From contig JABDKS010000304.1 in NCBI GenBank assembly GCA_013002105.1, positions 1 through 5,983 on the forward strand: 5,983 bases of DNA. The letters are read 5' to 3'. The notes under the pieces were generated by a model. It was not told the origin of the DNA and made no database searches. It saw nothing but the letters and a program-made list of their open reading frames with translations. Below, in pieces: positions 1 through 5,876 of the stretch. This stretch comes from Pirellulaceae bacterium. GTDB taxonomy: Bacteria > Planctomycetota > Planctomycetia > Pirellulales > Pirellulaceae. Every line of letters starts with the position of its first letter. The stretch's first letter is position 1. Position numbers and translations under genes: made by a program.

Positions 1-1050
1 CAGGTGATCGACCGCATGATGGGTGAATGTGCGGAAACGAAGCAACCGTTTTGCCTGTTCGCGTGCAGCAACGAACCGCATTCCCCGTGGGACAAAGGGG
101 ATGCGTCTCGGTATCCGCCGGAGTCAATCAAGCTACCGCCCTATATCGTTGACACACCGGTGGTTCGCGAAACATTCAGCCGCTATCTAGCCGAGATTAC
201 GTACTACGATCAACAGGTCGGGCAGATCCTGGAATTGCTGGACAAGCATGGACAGGCCGACAACACTCTGGTGATGGTTGTCAGTGAACAGGGCAACGCG
301 TTCCCATTTGCCAAATGGACCTGTTACGGGCATGGGTTGCAATCAGCGATGATCGTGCGTTGGCCTGGCCAGGTAGCGGCGGGATCACGCAGCGACGCCA
401 TGGTGGAGTACACCGATGTCGTTCCTACTTTTGTGCAGGTCGCCGGCGGAACCCCCAGCGATCATCTGGACGGCGAGTCCTTTGTGGACGTACTGGTTGG
501 CAAGTCAGACAAACACAAGTCGTTTGTGTTCGGCGAGATGACGACGAGGGGAATCATCAACGGCAGCGACGTGTATGCGATCCGCACGGTGCGTGATGAA
601 CGTTACCGGCTGATTTGGAACTTGCATCATGACCGCAAATTTACCAATGCGTGCACCAAGGCAGACTATTTTCAGTCGATGGTGGCGAAGGCCGATGCGG
701 GTGATGCGAATGCAAAAAGGTGGGTCGATCGGTATCACTATCGTCCGGAGTTCGAGTTGTTCGATTGCCAGTCGGATCCTCTGGAGCTGAACAACTTGGC
801 CGCTGACGCTAATCACGCGGAAACAATCAGTCGGTTAAAGGGACGGCTAACGAATTGGATGGAGTCACAGGGTGACGAAGGAAAATTGACGGAGGCCGAC
901 GCAATTTTGCACCAAAATCGGTACAAGGGTATGTCGCGAGAGGAAGCGTTGGATGCGTATGAGAACCGGAAAGATCGCGCCGTTGAGAATAAAAAGCCCA
1001 GCAGGGGCGGCAAGGCTAGGAAGAAGAACCCGAAGAAAGACGCGGCATAG
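1..1050 (+). CDS. Sulfatase (S1 type), 3' part only, N-terminus outside window
   Basis: C-terminal part of a type I sulfatase (alkaline phosphatase superfamily), which hydrolyses sulfate esters or N-sulfates, probably on polysaccharides. The frame is open from base 1 with no convincing start, so the gene begins upstream. The formylglycine site (C/S-x-P-x-R) is therefore not visible. Visible family landmarks are CSNEPHSPW at about 67-93 (the usual N/D-x-P-H-x-P-W strand), LAEITYYDQQVGQIL (the D-x-x-V-G helix), then VVSEQGNAFPFAKWT at 277-321 and MIVRWPG followed by YTDVVPTF. The closest subgroup by eye is the heparan N-sulfatase-like one, in which the usual metal-site SDHG/SDNG reads SEQG. The last 30 or so residues are rich in Lys and Arg and look like an appended tail. 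Sulfatases of this kind are normally exported, but the signal peptide would lie outside the window. The substrate cannot be stated. The family is certain; the subgroup is less so. Confidence 0.93.
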   Translation, partial: QVIDRMMGECAETKQPFCLFACSNEPHSPWDKGDASRYPPESIKLPPYIVDTPVVRETFSRYLAEITYYDQQVGQILELLDKHGQADNTLVMVVSEQGNAFPFAKWTCYGHGLQSAMIVRWPGQVAAGSRSDAMVEYTDVVPTFVQVAGGTPSDHLDGESFVDVLVGKSDKHKSFVFGEMTTRGIINGSDVYAIRTVRDERYRLIWNLHHDRKFTNACTKADYFQSMVAKADAGDANAKRWVDRYHYRPEFELFDCQSDPLELNNLAADANHAETISRLKGRLTNWMESQGDEGKLTEADAILHQNRYKGMSREEALDAYENRKDRAVENKKPSRGGKARKKNPKKDAA

Positions 1051-1199
1051 ACGGCAGCAGTCCGGGATCGTGCGTGGCTGCGGAGTCCCGCGCGTTTAGG
1101 TGTCGCGTTTCCTGCGGTCAGTGTCGTTGTCGTTGGCATGGACCGTCCGGGTGAGCCATCGCCAGCGAAAGTACCGGCCGGCGGGAGACTGACAGCGTT

Positions 1200-1703
1200 C
1201 TAGTCGCGGGGCCAGGGCAGACGGCATACGCCCCATTGGCCGTTGTTCTCATCCACCGCGACTTCGATCCATGACAGTGCGTTGCCGAATTTTTCCTTCG
1301 TTTGCTCGATCACGCGCTGTGCGATCACGCGGGCAATTTCTTCGGCTGTCGTATTGATCACCGGCAGCATCACACAGTCTTCGTTGGGAAACACCCAGCG
1401 GCGATCGCGGAATGTGGCCGTGGTTTCGCGGTCGTCGTTTTTGATTTTTATCTCCGCATGGTCGCTGGGCAGAATGACGTGGTGATCCAATTGCTGTGTT
1501 TCTTTCAAAACAGCGTCACGCAATGCAATGAAATCGACGACGTATCGATTCTCATCCAGCGGACCCTCGACGCTCGCGCGAACACCGTAGTTGTGGCCGT
1601 GAATGCGTTCGCAGATGTCACCGGCAAACGTGATGAAATGGGCTGCCGAGAAGGTGAACTGTTCTTTGGCGACGTCCACGCGGAAGGTTGGTTTGGTCAT
1701 CAT
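1200..1703 (-). CDS. 6-pyruvoyl/6-carboxy-tetrahydropterin synthase family protein
   Basis: Cytosolic zinc enzyme of the PTPS/QueD family (167 residues), acting on 7,8-dihydroneopterin triphosphate or a related pterin. Zinc ligands are visible: H22 in FSAAHF, and H35 and H37 in CERIHGHNYG. C31 sits in the usual C-x3-H-G-H context. Other family landmarks are VVDF at 55-58, LDHH at 72-75, NTTAEEIA at 117-124 (the usual N-P/T-T-A-E helix) and a late acidic residue near DENNGQWG at 151-158. It is longer than plain QueD (about 120-140) because of an insert containing RRWVFPNEDC at 101-110. Its ATG overlaps the stop of the CitG-like gene by four bases (ATGA), so the two are translationally coupled. 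A second ATG follows immediately, so the protein may start one residue later. QueD activity in queuosine synthesis is possible. The coupling to a COG1767 gene makes a role in methanopterin-type cofactor synthesis at least as likely. No other queuosine gene is in the window. Confidence 0.9.
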   Translation of the reverse strand: MMTKPTFRVDVAKEQFTFSAAHFITFAGDICERIHGHNYGVRASVEGPLDENRYVVDFIALRDAVLKETQQLDHHVILPSDHAEIKIKNDDRETTATFRDRRWVFPNEDCVMLPVINTTAEEIARVIAQRVIEQTKEKFGNALSWIEVAVDENNGQWGVCRLPWPRD

Positions 1704-2584
1704 TGCTGTGGAGTGTTGGGTGTTCGCGTTAGTACGTACAGCGAAGCAGCGATCAAATCGGCGGTTGTACCTGGATTGAGTTGATTGCCACGACTGCGTA
1801 GGTGTTGATCAAAGGATTCGCGACCCTCCGCGTCGTTGACATCAAGTTTTGCGGCAAGTCGTTGTACTTCACGAGCCGTGTCGATGCCACACTTGCGAGC
1901 AATCAGCGAATCTGGCTCCATCGCCAACAACGCAAGGTGCGCGTCGGCGATGCCTTGCAGCACATCACCGGCGTGGACGATTGATTGCTGCACGATCGGA
2001 ACGATCTGCGTGATCAGGTCGCGAAAGTCATCGGCGTATTGCCTGGCGATACGATCTCGCCGACGGGCCAGTCGCATCGCGGCGACAATGTCACGGGTAG
2101 TAGGTTCCGAATCACTGGTCGCAGGTTCATTGACATCCATTTCATCGACGGTGCCGAGTCCGCCAGCGGATGCGACTTGGATGGTTTTGAACAATGCCTC
2201 GGAATCGGTTGTCCGAAGCGATTGCAACCAGGATTTCACCCCCATTGTCCAATCGTCCAGACGCTCGATCGTCTGTGATTCATCCGCTGCGATCAACGGC
2301 ACCAATAGCAGGAGAATGCCAAGATTGACATTGGAACCAATCGTCTGGTTGACTTGCTGGGCGGCGATCAACGCGCGTTGCGCGACAGAATGTTGTGTCT
2401 GGCCGAACGCATTGGCGGCGATTTCTGCGGCCGTGACGAAATCGTCGTAGCACAGGTCAGCAAATGAATGACCGGGGTCAACGTTGCCCACTTTGGGCGC
2501 GGTCGCTTCGGTGACGCATGCCCATTGGACCGCTTGCGCGGGCGTGGCGAATCGCCCGACGTGCTGGGTGATGTTGTCAGCCAT
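1700..2584 (-). CDS. CitG-like (COG1767) triphosphoribosyl-dephospho-CoA synthase family protein
   Basis: Soluble, mostly helical 294-residue protein of the CitG/MdcB family. The classical members join ATP and dephospho-CoA to make the prosthetic-group precursor of citrate or malonate lyase. Landmarks are ATAPKVGNVDPG at 27-38 (equivalent to the P-K-x-G-x-V-D motif), GSNVNLGILLLLVPL at 83-97 (family G-x-N-T-x-x-G) and LNPGTTADLIAA at 269-280 (family S-P-G-G-x-A-D-L). The middle reads GGLGTVDEMDV and then RRDRIARQYADDF. I recognise this as typical of the bacterial methanopterin-associated subgroup, not of lyase-associated CitG. No citrate or malonate lyase genes are present. Start choice: an ATG at 2647 would add 21 residues read from inside the upstream hydrolase gene with no family match. 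The ATG at 2584 overlaps the hydrolase stop by 8 bases and begins just before the conserved region, so I chose it. The 3' end overlaps the pterin synthase gene by 4 bases. Confidence 0.88.
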   Translation of the reverse strand: MADNITQHVGRFATPAQAVQWACVTEATAPKVGNVDPGHSFADLCYDDFVTAAEIAANAFGQTQHSVAQRALIAAQQVNQTIGSNVNLGILLLLVPLIAADESQTIERLDDWTMGVKSWLQSLRTTDSEALFKTIQVASAGGLGTVDEMDVNEPATSDSEPTTRDIVAAMRLARRRDRIARQYADDFRDLITQIVPIVQQSIVHAGDVLQGIADAHLALLAMEPDSLIARKCGIDTAREVQRLAAKLDVNDAEGRESFDQHLRSRGNQLNPGTTADLIAASLYVLTRTPNTPQQ

Positions 2585-3491
2585 TTTCGGCGTGCGGCGT
2601 GTCAGCGGAAACGGTTGACTGGCGCTGCAGGAAAGCATCAATCGCATCGAGTGTTTCCTGCGGAGCGTCTTCGATCACGTAGTGACCGGCGTCCTCGATT
2701 GCGACGGTCGTTGCGTTAGGCCAGACCCGTTGAAAATGTTTCAAGCAGACATCGTTGAAGCACCAATCTTTCATGCCCCAGACCAACAGGGATGGGAGAT
2801 CGGCCAGCTTGGGCAAGTCCGATTCGAGTTGACGGAGTGTTTCGTAGGTTGGATGACGTTTGGACATGGGAATGTCCCGCACAAATGCATCGATCGCGAC
2901 GCGGTTGGACCAACTGTCATAGGGAGCAAGTAAGCCGCGCGCGACGTCGCTGGACATCCTGTTTCGCGACATCGCCATCGTCACTGCGGCGCGAGCGAAC
3001 AGATTCAGCCCCAGCATGCTGGCCGATCCCAGATACGGAAATCGGCAGGCTGCGATTCGAATCGGGACATAAGGTGGCGGGAACGCACCGGTATTGAACA
3101 AGACAATCCGATTGAATCGTTCTTTGCGCGCCACGAGGGACGAAAGTCCAATGGCACCACCCCAGTCGTGGGCGATCAGCGTGACGTTGCGTAGATCCAG
3201 GTGATCGATCAACGCGACCAAGTTGTCGCGGTGATTCGCCAGCCGATACGGAAACTCACTCCGGCCGGGTTTGTCGCTCCGTCCGCATCCGATATGGTCC
3301 ACGGCGATGACTCGACGGGCATCGCTGAAGCGCTCAATCACGCCGCGATAATAGAAACTCCAAGTGGGATTACCGTGGACGCACAGCAGTGTTTCGTCGC
3401 CCTGGCCCTCGTCCAAATAGCGCAGCTTGAAACCACCGGCGTCGAACTCCTTGGACTCGTACGGTAAAAGATCGGCAGCAATCGACTTCAT
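2577..3491 (-). CDS. oleB: OleB-like alpha/beta hydrolase (haloalkane dehalogenase superfamily)
   Basis: 304-residue alpha/beta hydrolase with all catalytic features of the haloalkane dehalogenase/OleB group. It has HGNPTWSFYYR at 39-49 (oxyanion and halide-type Asn41), DHIGCGRSDKP at 65-75, and the nucleophile elbow AHDWGGAIG at 107-115 with Asp109 and Trp110. The likely acid is Asp242 in GMKDWCF, and the catalytic His is His270 in DAGHYVIEDAP. The cap region reads LNLFARAA and APYDSWSNR. It matches my memory of OleB, which decarboxylates long-chain beta-lactones to cis-olefins in head-to-head hydrocarbon synthesis, better than that of true dehalogenases. The start is firm: an in-frame TGA lies two codons upstream of the ATG. 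The gene lies 79 bases after the CehA-like gene and its stop overlaps the CitG-like start. The partner genes oleA, oleC and oleD are not in the window, so the specific substrate is inferred. A haloalkane dehalogenase or other hydrolase remains possible. Confidence 0.85.
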   Translation of the reverse strand: MKSIAADLLPYESKEFDAGGFKLRYLDEGQGDETLLCVHGNPTWSFYYRGVIERFSDARRVIAVDHIGCGRSDKPGRSEFPYRLANHRDNLVALIDHLDLRNVTLIAHDWGGAIGLSSLVARKERFNRIVLFNTGAFPPPYVPIRIAACRFPYLGSASMLGLNLFARAAVTMAMSRNRMSSDVARGLLAPYDSWSNRVAIDAFVRDIPMSKRHPTYETLRQLESDLPKLADLPSLLVWGMKDWCFNDVCLKHFQRVWPNATTVAIEDAGHYVIEDAPQETLDAIDAFLQRQSTVSADTPHAENG

Positions 3492-3547
3492 GCATCAAGT
3501 TTCGCCGGTTTGCCCGGTTTGGGGAACCCGCCAATGTGCGCGGCGGC

Positions 3548-3561
3548 CGGACAAATGTCCG
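3548..3561. promoter_or_regulatory. 14-base palindrome between the CehA-like and OleB-like genes
   Basis: CGGACA and TGTCCG flank AA. It sits 9 bases after the stop of the CehA-like gene and 56 bases before the OleB-like start, in a 79-base gap on the minus strand. It could be an operator for the downstream three genes. As RNA it could form only a six-pair stem with a two-base loop, which is too tight for a normal terminator, and no U-run follows. Function is unproven. Confidence 0.22.
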
Positions 3562-3570
3562 CAGCAACGG

Positions 3571-5163
3571 CTAATCGACCGCGATTGCGGCACGATCTGC
3601 CCAAAATTTGCGAGCCGCACGCACGAACGGAACGTGTCGCTGCAACTGGTCGGCGGGTAGATTTTTGAGTCGCCGTTCGTAATCGGCCAGCCAGCTGAGA
3701 AAGAACTCGACGGATTTCTTGCTGACGCGTCGTTGGCCATCGAATTCGATGTACCAAGGTGCGCTGACCGCCGCTCGATAGTGGTCTTCGTGCAACGTGA
3801 TAACGCGGACGATGACCCAGCCGCTCTTGTCAGCGATCAGTTTTGGAATCACGCCGCCCGCCTTGGCAAACTCGTCCAGTCTGGCACTGTAATGGACGCG
3901 GTTGTTGTGGATGACTTCCAGATACTCGACCGGATCGCGAACCGACAGTGACAACGCAGGCTGTAATTCCAGAACTTCGCCTGCCGACGCGGTGAAAACA
4001 TGGCCGGGAATTTGGTTCTCCAGTTGAGGTCTCAACAAAGGTCCGTTTGTCGCGACGCTGTGTCCCATCCAGGCATGATCCCACCATGCCTGCGGTGTCG
4101 CGACGGCTGCTGCATCGGGAAAAACTCCCGACGACTCGTTCTCCGCGACTTCGTATAACTCCAGCGGACGGCCGACGTACAAACGGTTGTATCCGACCGG
4201 CGTACCAGCACTATCGCTGCCTCCACCGGCTAGCAGCGGTATTTGCAGTCCGGCGTCTAACACGTTGCGATAGATTTCTTCGGCCCATCGCCCCATCGCT
4301 TGGCCACCGCCAAAACTGGATAACGCACGCGGACGTCCTGCCTTGATGCGCACGATCTTGCGATCCAGCCGCAACCAGTCACCGAGCAAAAAGAATCCAT
4401 CAATTTTTTGACTCGCCAACCAAACCGGCAACGGCCATGCAAACGGGTTTTCGATCGCCACCTTGGTGTTTTTATCAGCCTCTTTGGCGGCAAGAATCCG
4501 TTGCACCGGCAACATTTTTTCGTCGTCGGCACCCGGCACATCACCATAGAATGCTAAGCCATTGTAGTGCGACGCGTTGGTCTGAATCCATAACGGATCG
4601 TGACCAATCGGATCGTTCGCATCGCGGTGCGGGATCGGATTGGCATCGACGTGACCGAGCGTGGTCGCCATATGCAAATCTTCGGACGCCATTCGCAGGG
4701 GCAAACTGTTTTTTGACGCGACGACCAGGCAGTCGCCACTCGTCCATCCCTTGTCGAGCATATGAATCATCCGCGGAAGTTCTGCGGTGTGCTGGTCGGA
4801 ACTGGTTTTTTCCATCGTGAAGGAACCACTGACGATCCGGTATTCCGGACCGCGGATCACTCGGAATGAATAGGGGCCATCGGCTAACGTCAATTCAACC
4901 GATCGATCGACTACAAACCCAATGCCGGCTGACACCGTTCGGCGAACCGAAAGCGGTTTACCGTGAGGACTGCCGCGCCACAATTCCGTCCTGGCAATGG
5001 TCGGGCTTTGGTCGCTTTCCTCGTCACATTTGAAGGTCAGCGTGCCCCCAGCTCCGTTGACCGGGGCAACCGTGATCGGAATCCAGAGGAGTGCGAGAAT
5101 TGCAAAGCGGCACATAAGGTCTGTCCAGCGTATTCGGGTCCATCGCGAAACCGATTGTGGCAC
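3571..5163 (-). CDS. Secreted CehA/McbA-like metallohydrolase-family protein, apparently lacking the HxH metal motif
   Basis: 530-residue exported protein. The N-terminus has basic residues, a hydrophobic stretch at about 18-33 (RFAILALLWIPITVAP) and a likely signal-peptidase site near VNGA-GG at 36-40. A beta-rich domain of unassigned type follows (about 40-135). The middle resembles the PHP-like CehA/McbA family: GWTSGDC at 139-145, then EDLHMATTLGHVD at 161-173, TPVGYNRLYVGRP at 321-333 and ATNGPLLRP at 371-379. In relatives I recall, the first motif reads GDLHVH, which supplies metal ligands. Here it reads GDCLVV, so the two histidines are Leu146 and Val148. The protein may therefore be a non-enzymatic or altered member. 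The C-terminal part ends in a beta domain with SAPWYIEF at 467-474 and a charged helical tail. An alternative ATG at 5115 (residue 17) gives a more compact signal peptide. The substrate is unknown. The family call is from motif memory and is moderately sure. Confidence 0.78.
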   Translation of the reverse strand: MPQSVSRWTRIRWTDLMCRFAILALLWIPITVAPVNGAGGTLTFKCDEESDQSPTIARTELWRGSPHGKPLSVRRTVSAGIGFVVDRSVELTLADGPYSFRVIRGPEYRIVSGSFTMEKTSSDQHTAELPRMIHMLDKGWTSGDCLVVASKNSLPLRMASEDLHMATTLGHVDANPIPHRDANDPIGHDPLWIQTNASHYNGLAFYGDVPGADDEKMLPVQRILAAKEADKNTKVAIENPFAWPLPVWLASQKIDGFFLLGDWLRLDRKIVRIKAGRPRALSSFGGGQAMGRWAEEIYRNVLDAGLQIPLLAGGGSDSAGTPVGYNRLYVGRPLELYEVAENESSGVFPDAAAVATPQAWWDHAWMGHSVATNGPLLRPQLENQIPGHVFTASAGEVLELQPALSLSVRDPVEYLEVIHNNRVHYSARLDEFAKAGGVIPKLIADKSGWVIVRVITLHEDHYRAAVSAPWYIEFDGQRRVSKKSVEFFLSWLADYERRLKNLPADQLQRHVPFVRAARKFWADRAAIAVD

Positions 5164-5198
5164 GTGCGCGTCCGCCGTGTCACCCGCAGTTCGGACGA

Positions 5199-5600
5199 TT
5201 ACGACGAGCTGTGATCGCTGGAGGAGCGTTCGCTGGCTGGTGTCCCGCTGGCTGGTGTCTCGCTGGCTGCGGTCTCGCTCCCTGGAGATTCGCCCGTTGG
5301 GTGTTCAGCCGGGACTTGCGGATTTCGCTGACGCTTGGGAAGCCATGCGAACGCGACACCGGCGCACGCGAGGATGCCTAGTGACGCATAGAGGATTTGA
5401 AAGACCAACCGTTCGGTTCCCGAAACTTCCGCCGACGCCAAATAGCCGAAGGCGAAGGCACCCAGGAGCGGAATGGCGGTGATCGTCGCAAGTAATTGGC
5501 ACACCAACCGCGTTGGGTGGCTGGACCGGCATGCAGCAATAACGAGACCGATGAAGAGCAGTGGAACGAAGAGAACGGTGAGTAGGGTGATGGCGTTCAT
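5199..5600 (-). CDS. Small membrane protein with three predicted helices and a Ser/Thr/Pro/Ala-rich tail
   Basis: 133-residue protein I do not recognise. Three hydrophobic segments are clear: about residues 4-24 (ITLLTVLFVPLLFIGLVIAA), 34-54 (CQLLATITAIPLLGAFAFGY) and 66-87 (FQILYASLGILACAGVAFAW). A short basic stretch follows (PKRQR, 88-92). By the positive-inside tendency this places the C-terminus in the cytoplasm, with weak support. From about residue 97 the protein is low-complexity, built on a pentapeptide like S-E-T-P-A. This is encoded by 15-base tandem repeats and ends in DHSSS. The ATG overlaps the TGA of the upstream 76-residue ORF in ATGA. The gene ends 35 bases before the CehA-like gene and probably shares its transcript. 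No catalytic motif is seen. The membrane character is firm, the function unknown. Confidence 0.7.
   Translation of the reverse strand: MNAITLLTVLFVPLLFIGLVIAACRSSHPTRLVCQLLATITAIPLLGAFAFGYLASAEVSGTERLVFQILYASLGILACAGVAFAWLPKRQRNPQVPAEHPTGESPGSETAASETPASGTPASERSSSDHSSS
5221..5290. repeat. 15-base tandem repeat inside the membrane-protein gene
   Basis: On the + strand, units CGCTGGCTGGTGTCC (5231-5245), CGCTGGCTGGTGTCT (5246-5260) and CGCTGGCTGCGGTCT (5261-5275) follow head to tail. A degenerate fourth unit (5276-5290) begins CGCT and keeps CTGG. Since 15 is a multiple of three, changes in copy number stay in frame. On the minus strand they encode a pentapeptide run of the form S-(E/G)-T-(P/A)-A in the C-terminal tail. 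Confidence 0.88.
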
Positions 5601-5827
5601 ACGTGGTATCGGTTGTGACTCGATGGTGATGCGTTGTCGGAGCGCGGTTCACTTTTTGGAGCCTTCCGCAGTACACCGTTTTTGCCAAAAATGCCTCGCC
5701 CTCTAAGAAAACTGATCTTAATCTCCAATTTTCGGCCATCGACGGAGATCGGACCGAACATCCGTTGTACCGCCCGGCGGAGTTCGGTTGGTTCGCATTT
5801 TGCTACATCTAGCCCTTTTGGCCACAT
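5597..5827 (-). CDS. Possible small basic protein, 76 residues, function unknown
   Basis: Open frame starting at the ATG at 5827 and ending in TGA, whose bases overlap the ATG of the membrane-protein gene (ATGA, 4-base overlap). That overlap is the main reason to think it is real. The protein is rich in Arg and Lys. It contains a helix-like stretch (PTELRRAVQRMF) and a strand-like stretch (RKLEIKISFLRGRG), then a polar tail with several Ser and Pro. I recognise no family. An internal ATG at 5761 could give a shorter form of 54 residues. Codon third positions are less GC-biased than in the neighbouring genes, which weakens the case. The ATG is next to a short palindrome, with no visible Shine-Dalgarno sequence. 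If it is not coding, 5601-5876 is an untranslated divergent promoter and leader region. Confidence 0.42.
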   Translation of the reverse strand: MWPKGLDVAKCEPTELRRAVQRMFGPISVDGRKLEIKISFLRGRGIFGKNGVLRKAPKSEPRSDNASPSSHNRYHV

Positions 5828-5829
5828 TG

Positions 5830-5842
5830 TGCCAAGTTGGCA
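5830..5842. promoter_or_regulatory. Short perfect palindrome between divergent starts, possible operator
   Basis: TGCCAA and TTGGCA flank a single G, giving a 13-base inverted repeat. It lies 34 bases before the GTG of the J-domain gene and two bases upstream of the ATG of the possible 76-residue gene. A site here could act on one or both divergent transcripts. It does not match the CIRCE element of HrcA-controlled chaperone genes (TTAGCACTC-N9-GAGTGCTAA). No clear -35/-10 pair was found beside it. The pattern is certain; the regulatory role is a guess. Confidence 0.3.
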
Positions 5843-5876
5843 GGGTTCCTTTCTTCATAGTGTGTGACGATTTTCC

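Noticed and set aside
1051..1199. Terminator or structured repeat between the convergent sulfatase and pterin synthase genes
   Set aside because: Short self-complementary bits exist (CCGGCCGG, and CGGGA with TCCCG), but the stems are weak or the loops long, and no T-run follows on either strand. It may be a dispersed intergenic repeat, but one copy cannot show that.
1302..1784. + strand open frame of 160 codons opposite the pterin synthase
   Set aside because: Antisense to a gene with intact zinc-site motifs. No recognisable domain.
1836..2450. Long + strand open frame of 204 codons opposite the CitG-like gene
   Set aside because: It is rich in Ser, Arg and Cys with no family pattern and lies wholly antisense to a gene with clear conserved motifs. 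It is a by-product of GC-rich codon use.
2585..2647. N-terminal extension of the CitG-like protein from an ATG at 2647
   Set aside because: These 21 codons overlap the end of the hydrolase in another frame and match nothing in the family. The ATG at 2584 gives a normal length and a short overlap.
4720..4750. Frameshift explaining the missing HxH in the CehA-like protein
   Set aside because: The reading frame keeps family-like residues directly before (GWTSGD) and after (EDLHMA) the site, so the change is by substitution and not by a shift.
5221..5290. CRISPR-like array
   Set aside because: The repeats are 15 bases, directly adjacent with no spacers, and lie in frame in a coding region.
4997..5482. 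+ strand open frame of 161 codons
   Set aside because: It crosses two minus-strand genes and their gap, reads the 15-base repeats as WLVSR-like repeats, and has Arg/Ser-biased composition typical of antisense frames.
5819..5840. Sigma-54 promoter on the minus strand (TTGGCACAATGTGGCC)
   Set aside because: The GG and the downstream element are correctly spaced, but the -12 part reads GGCC instead of TTGC. The overlap would also run into the proposed ATG.
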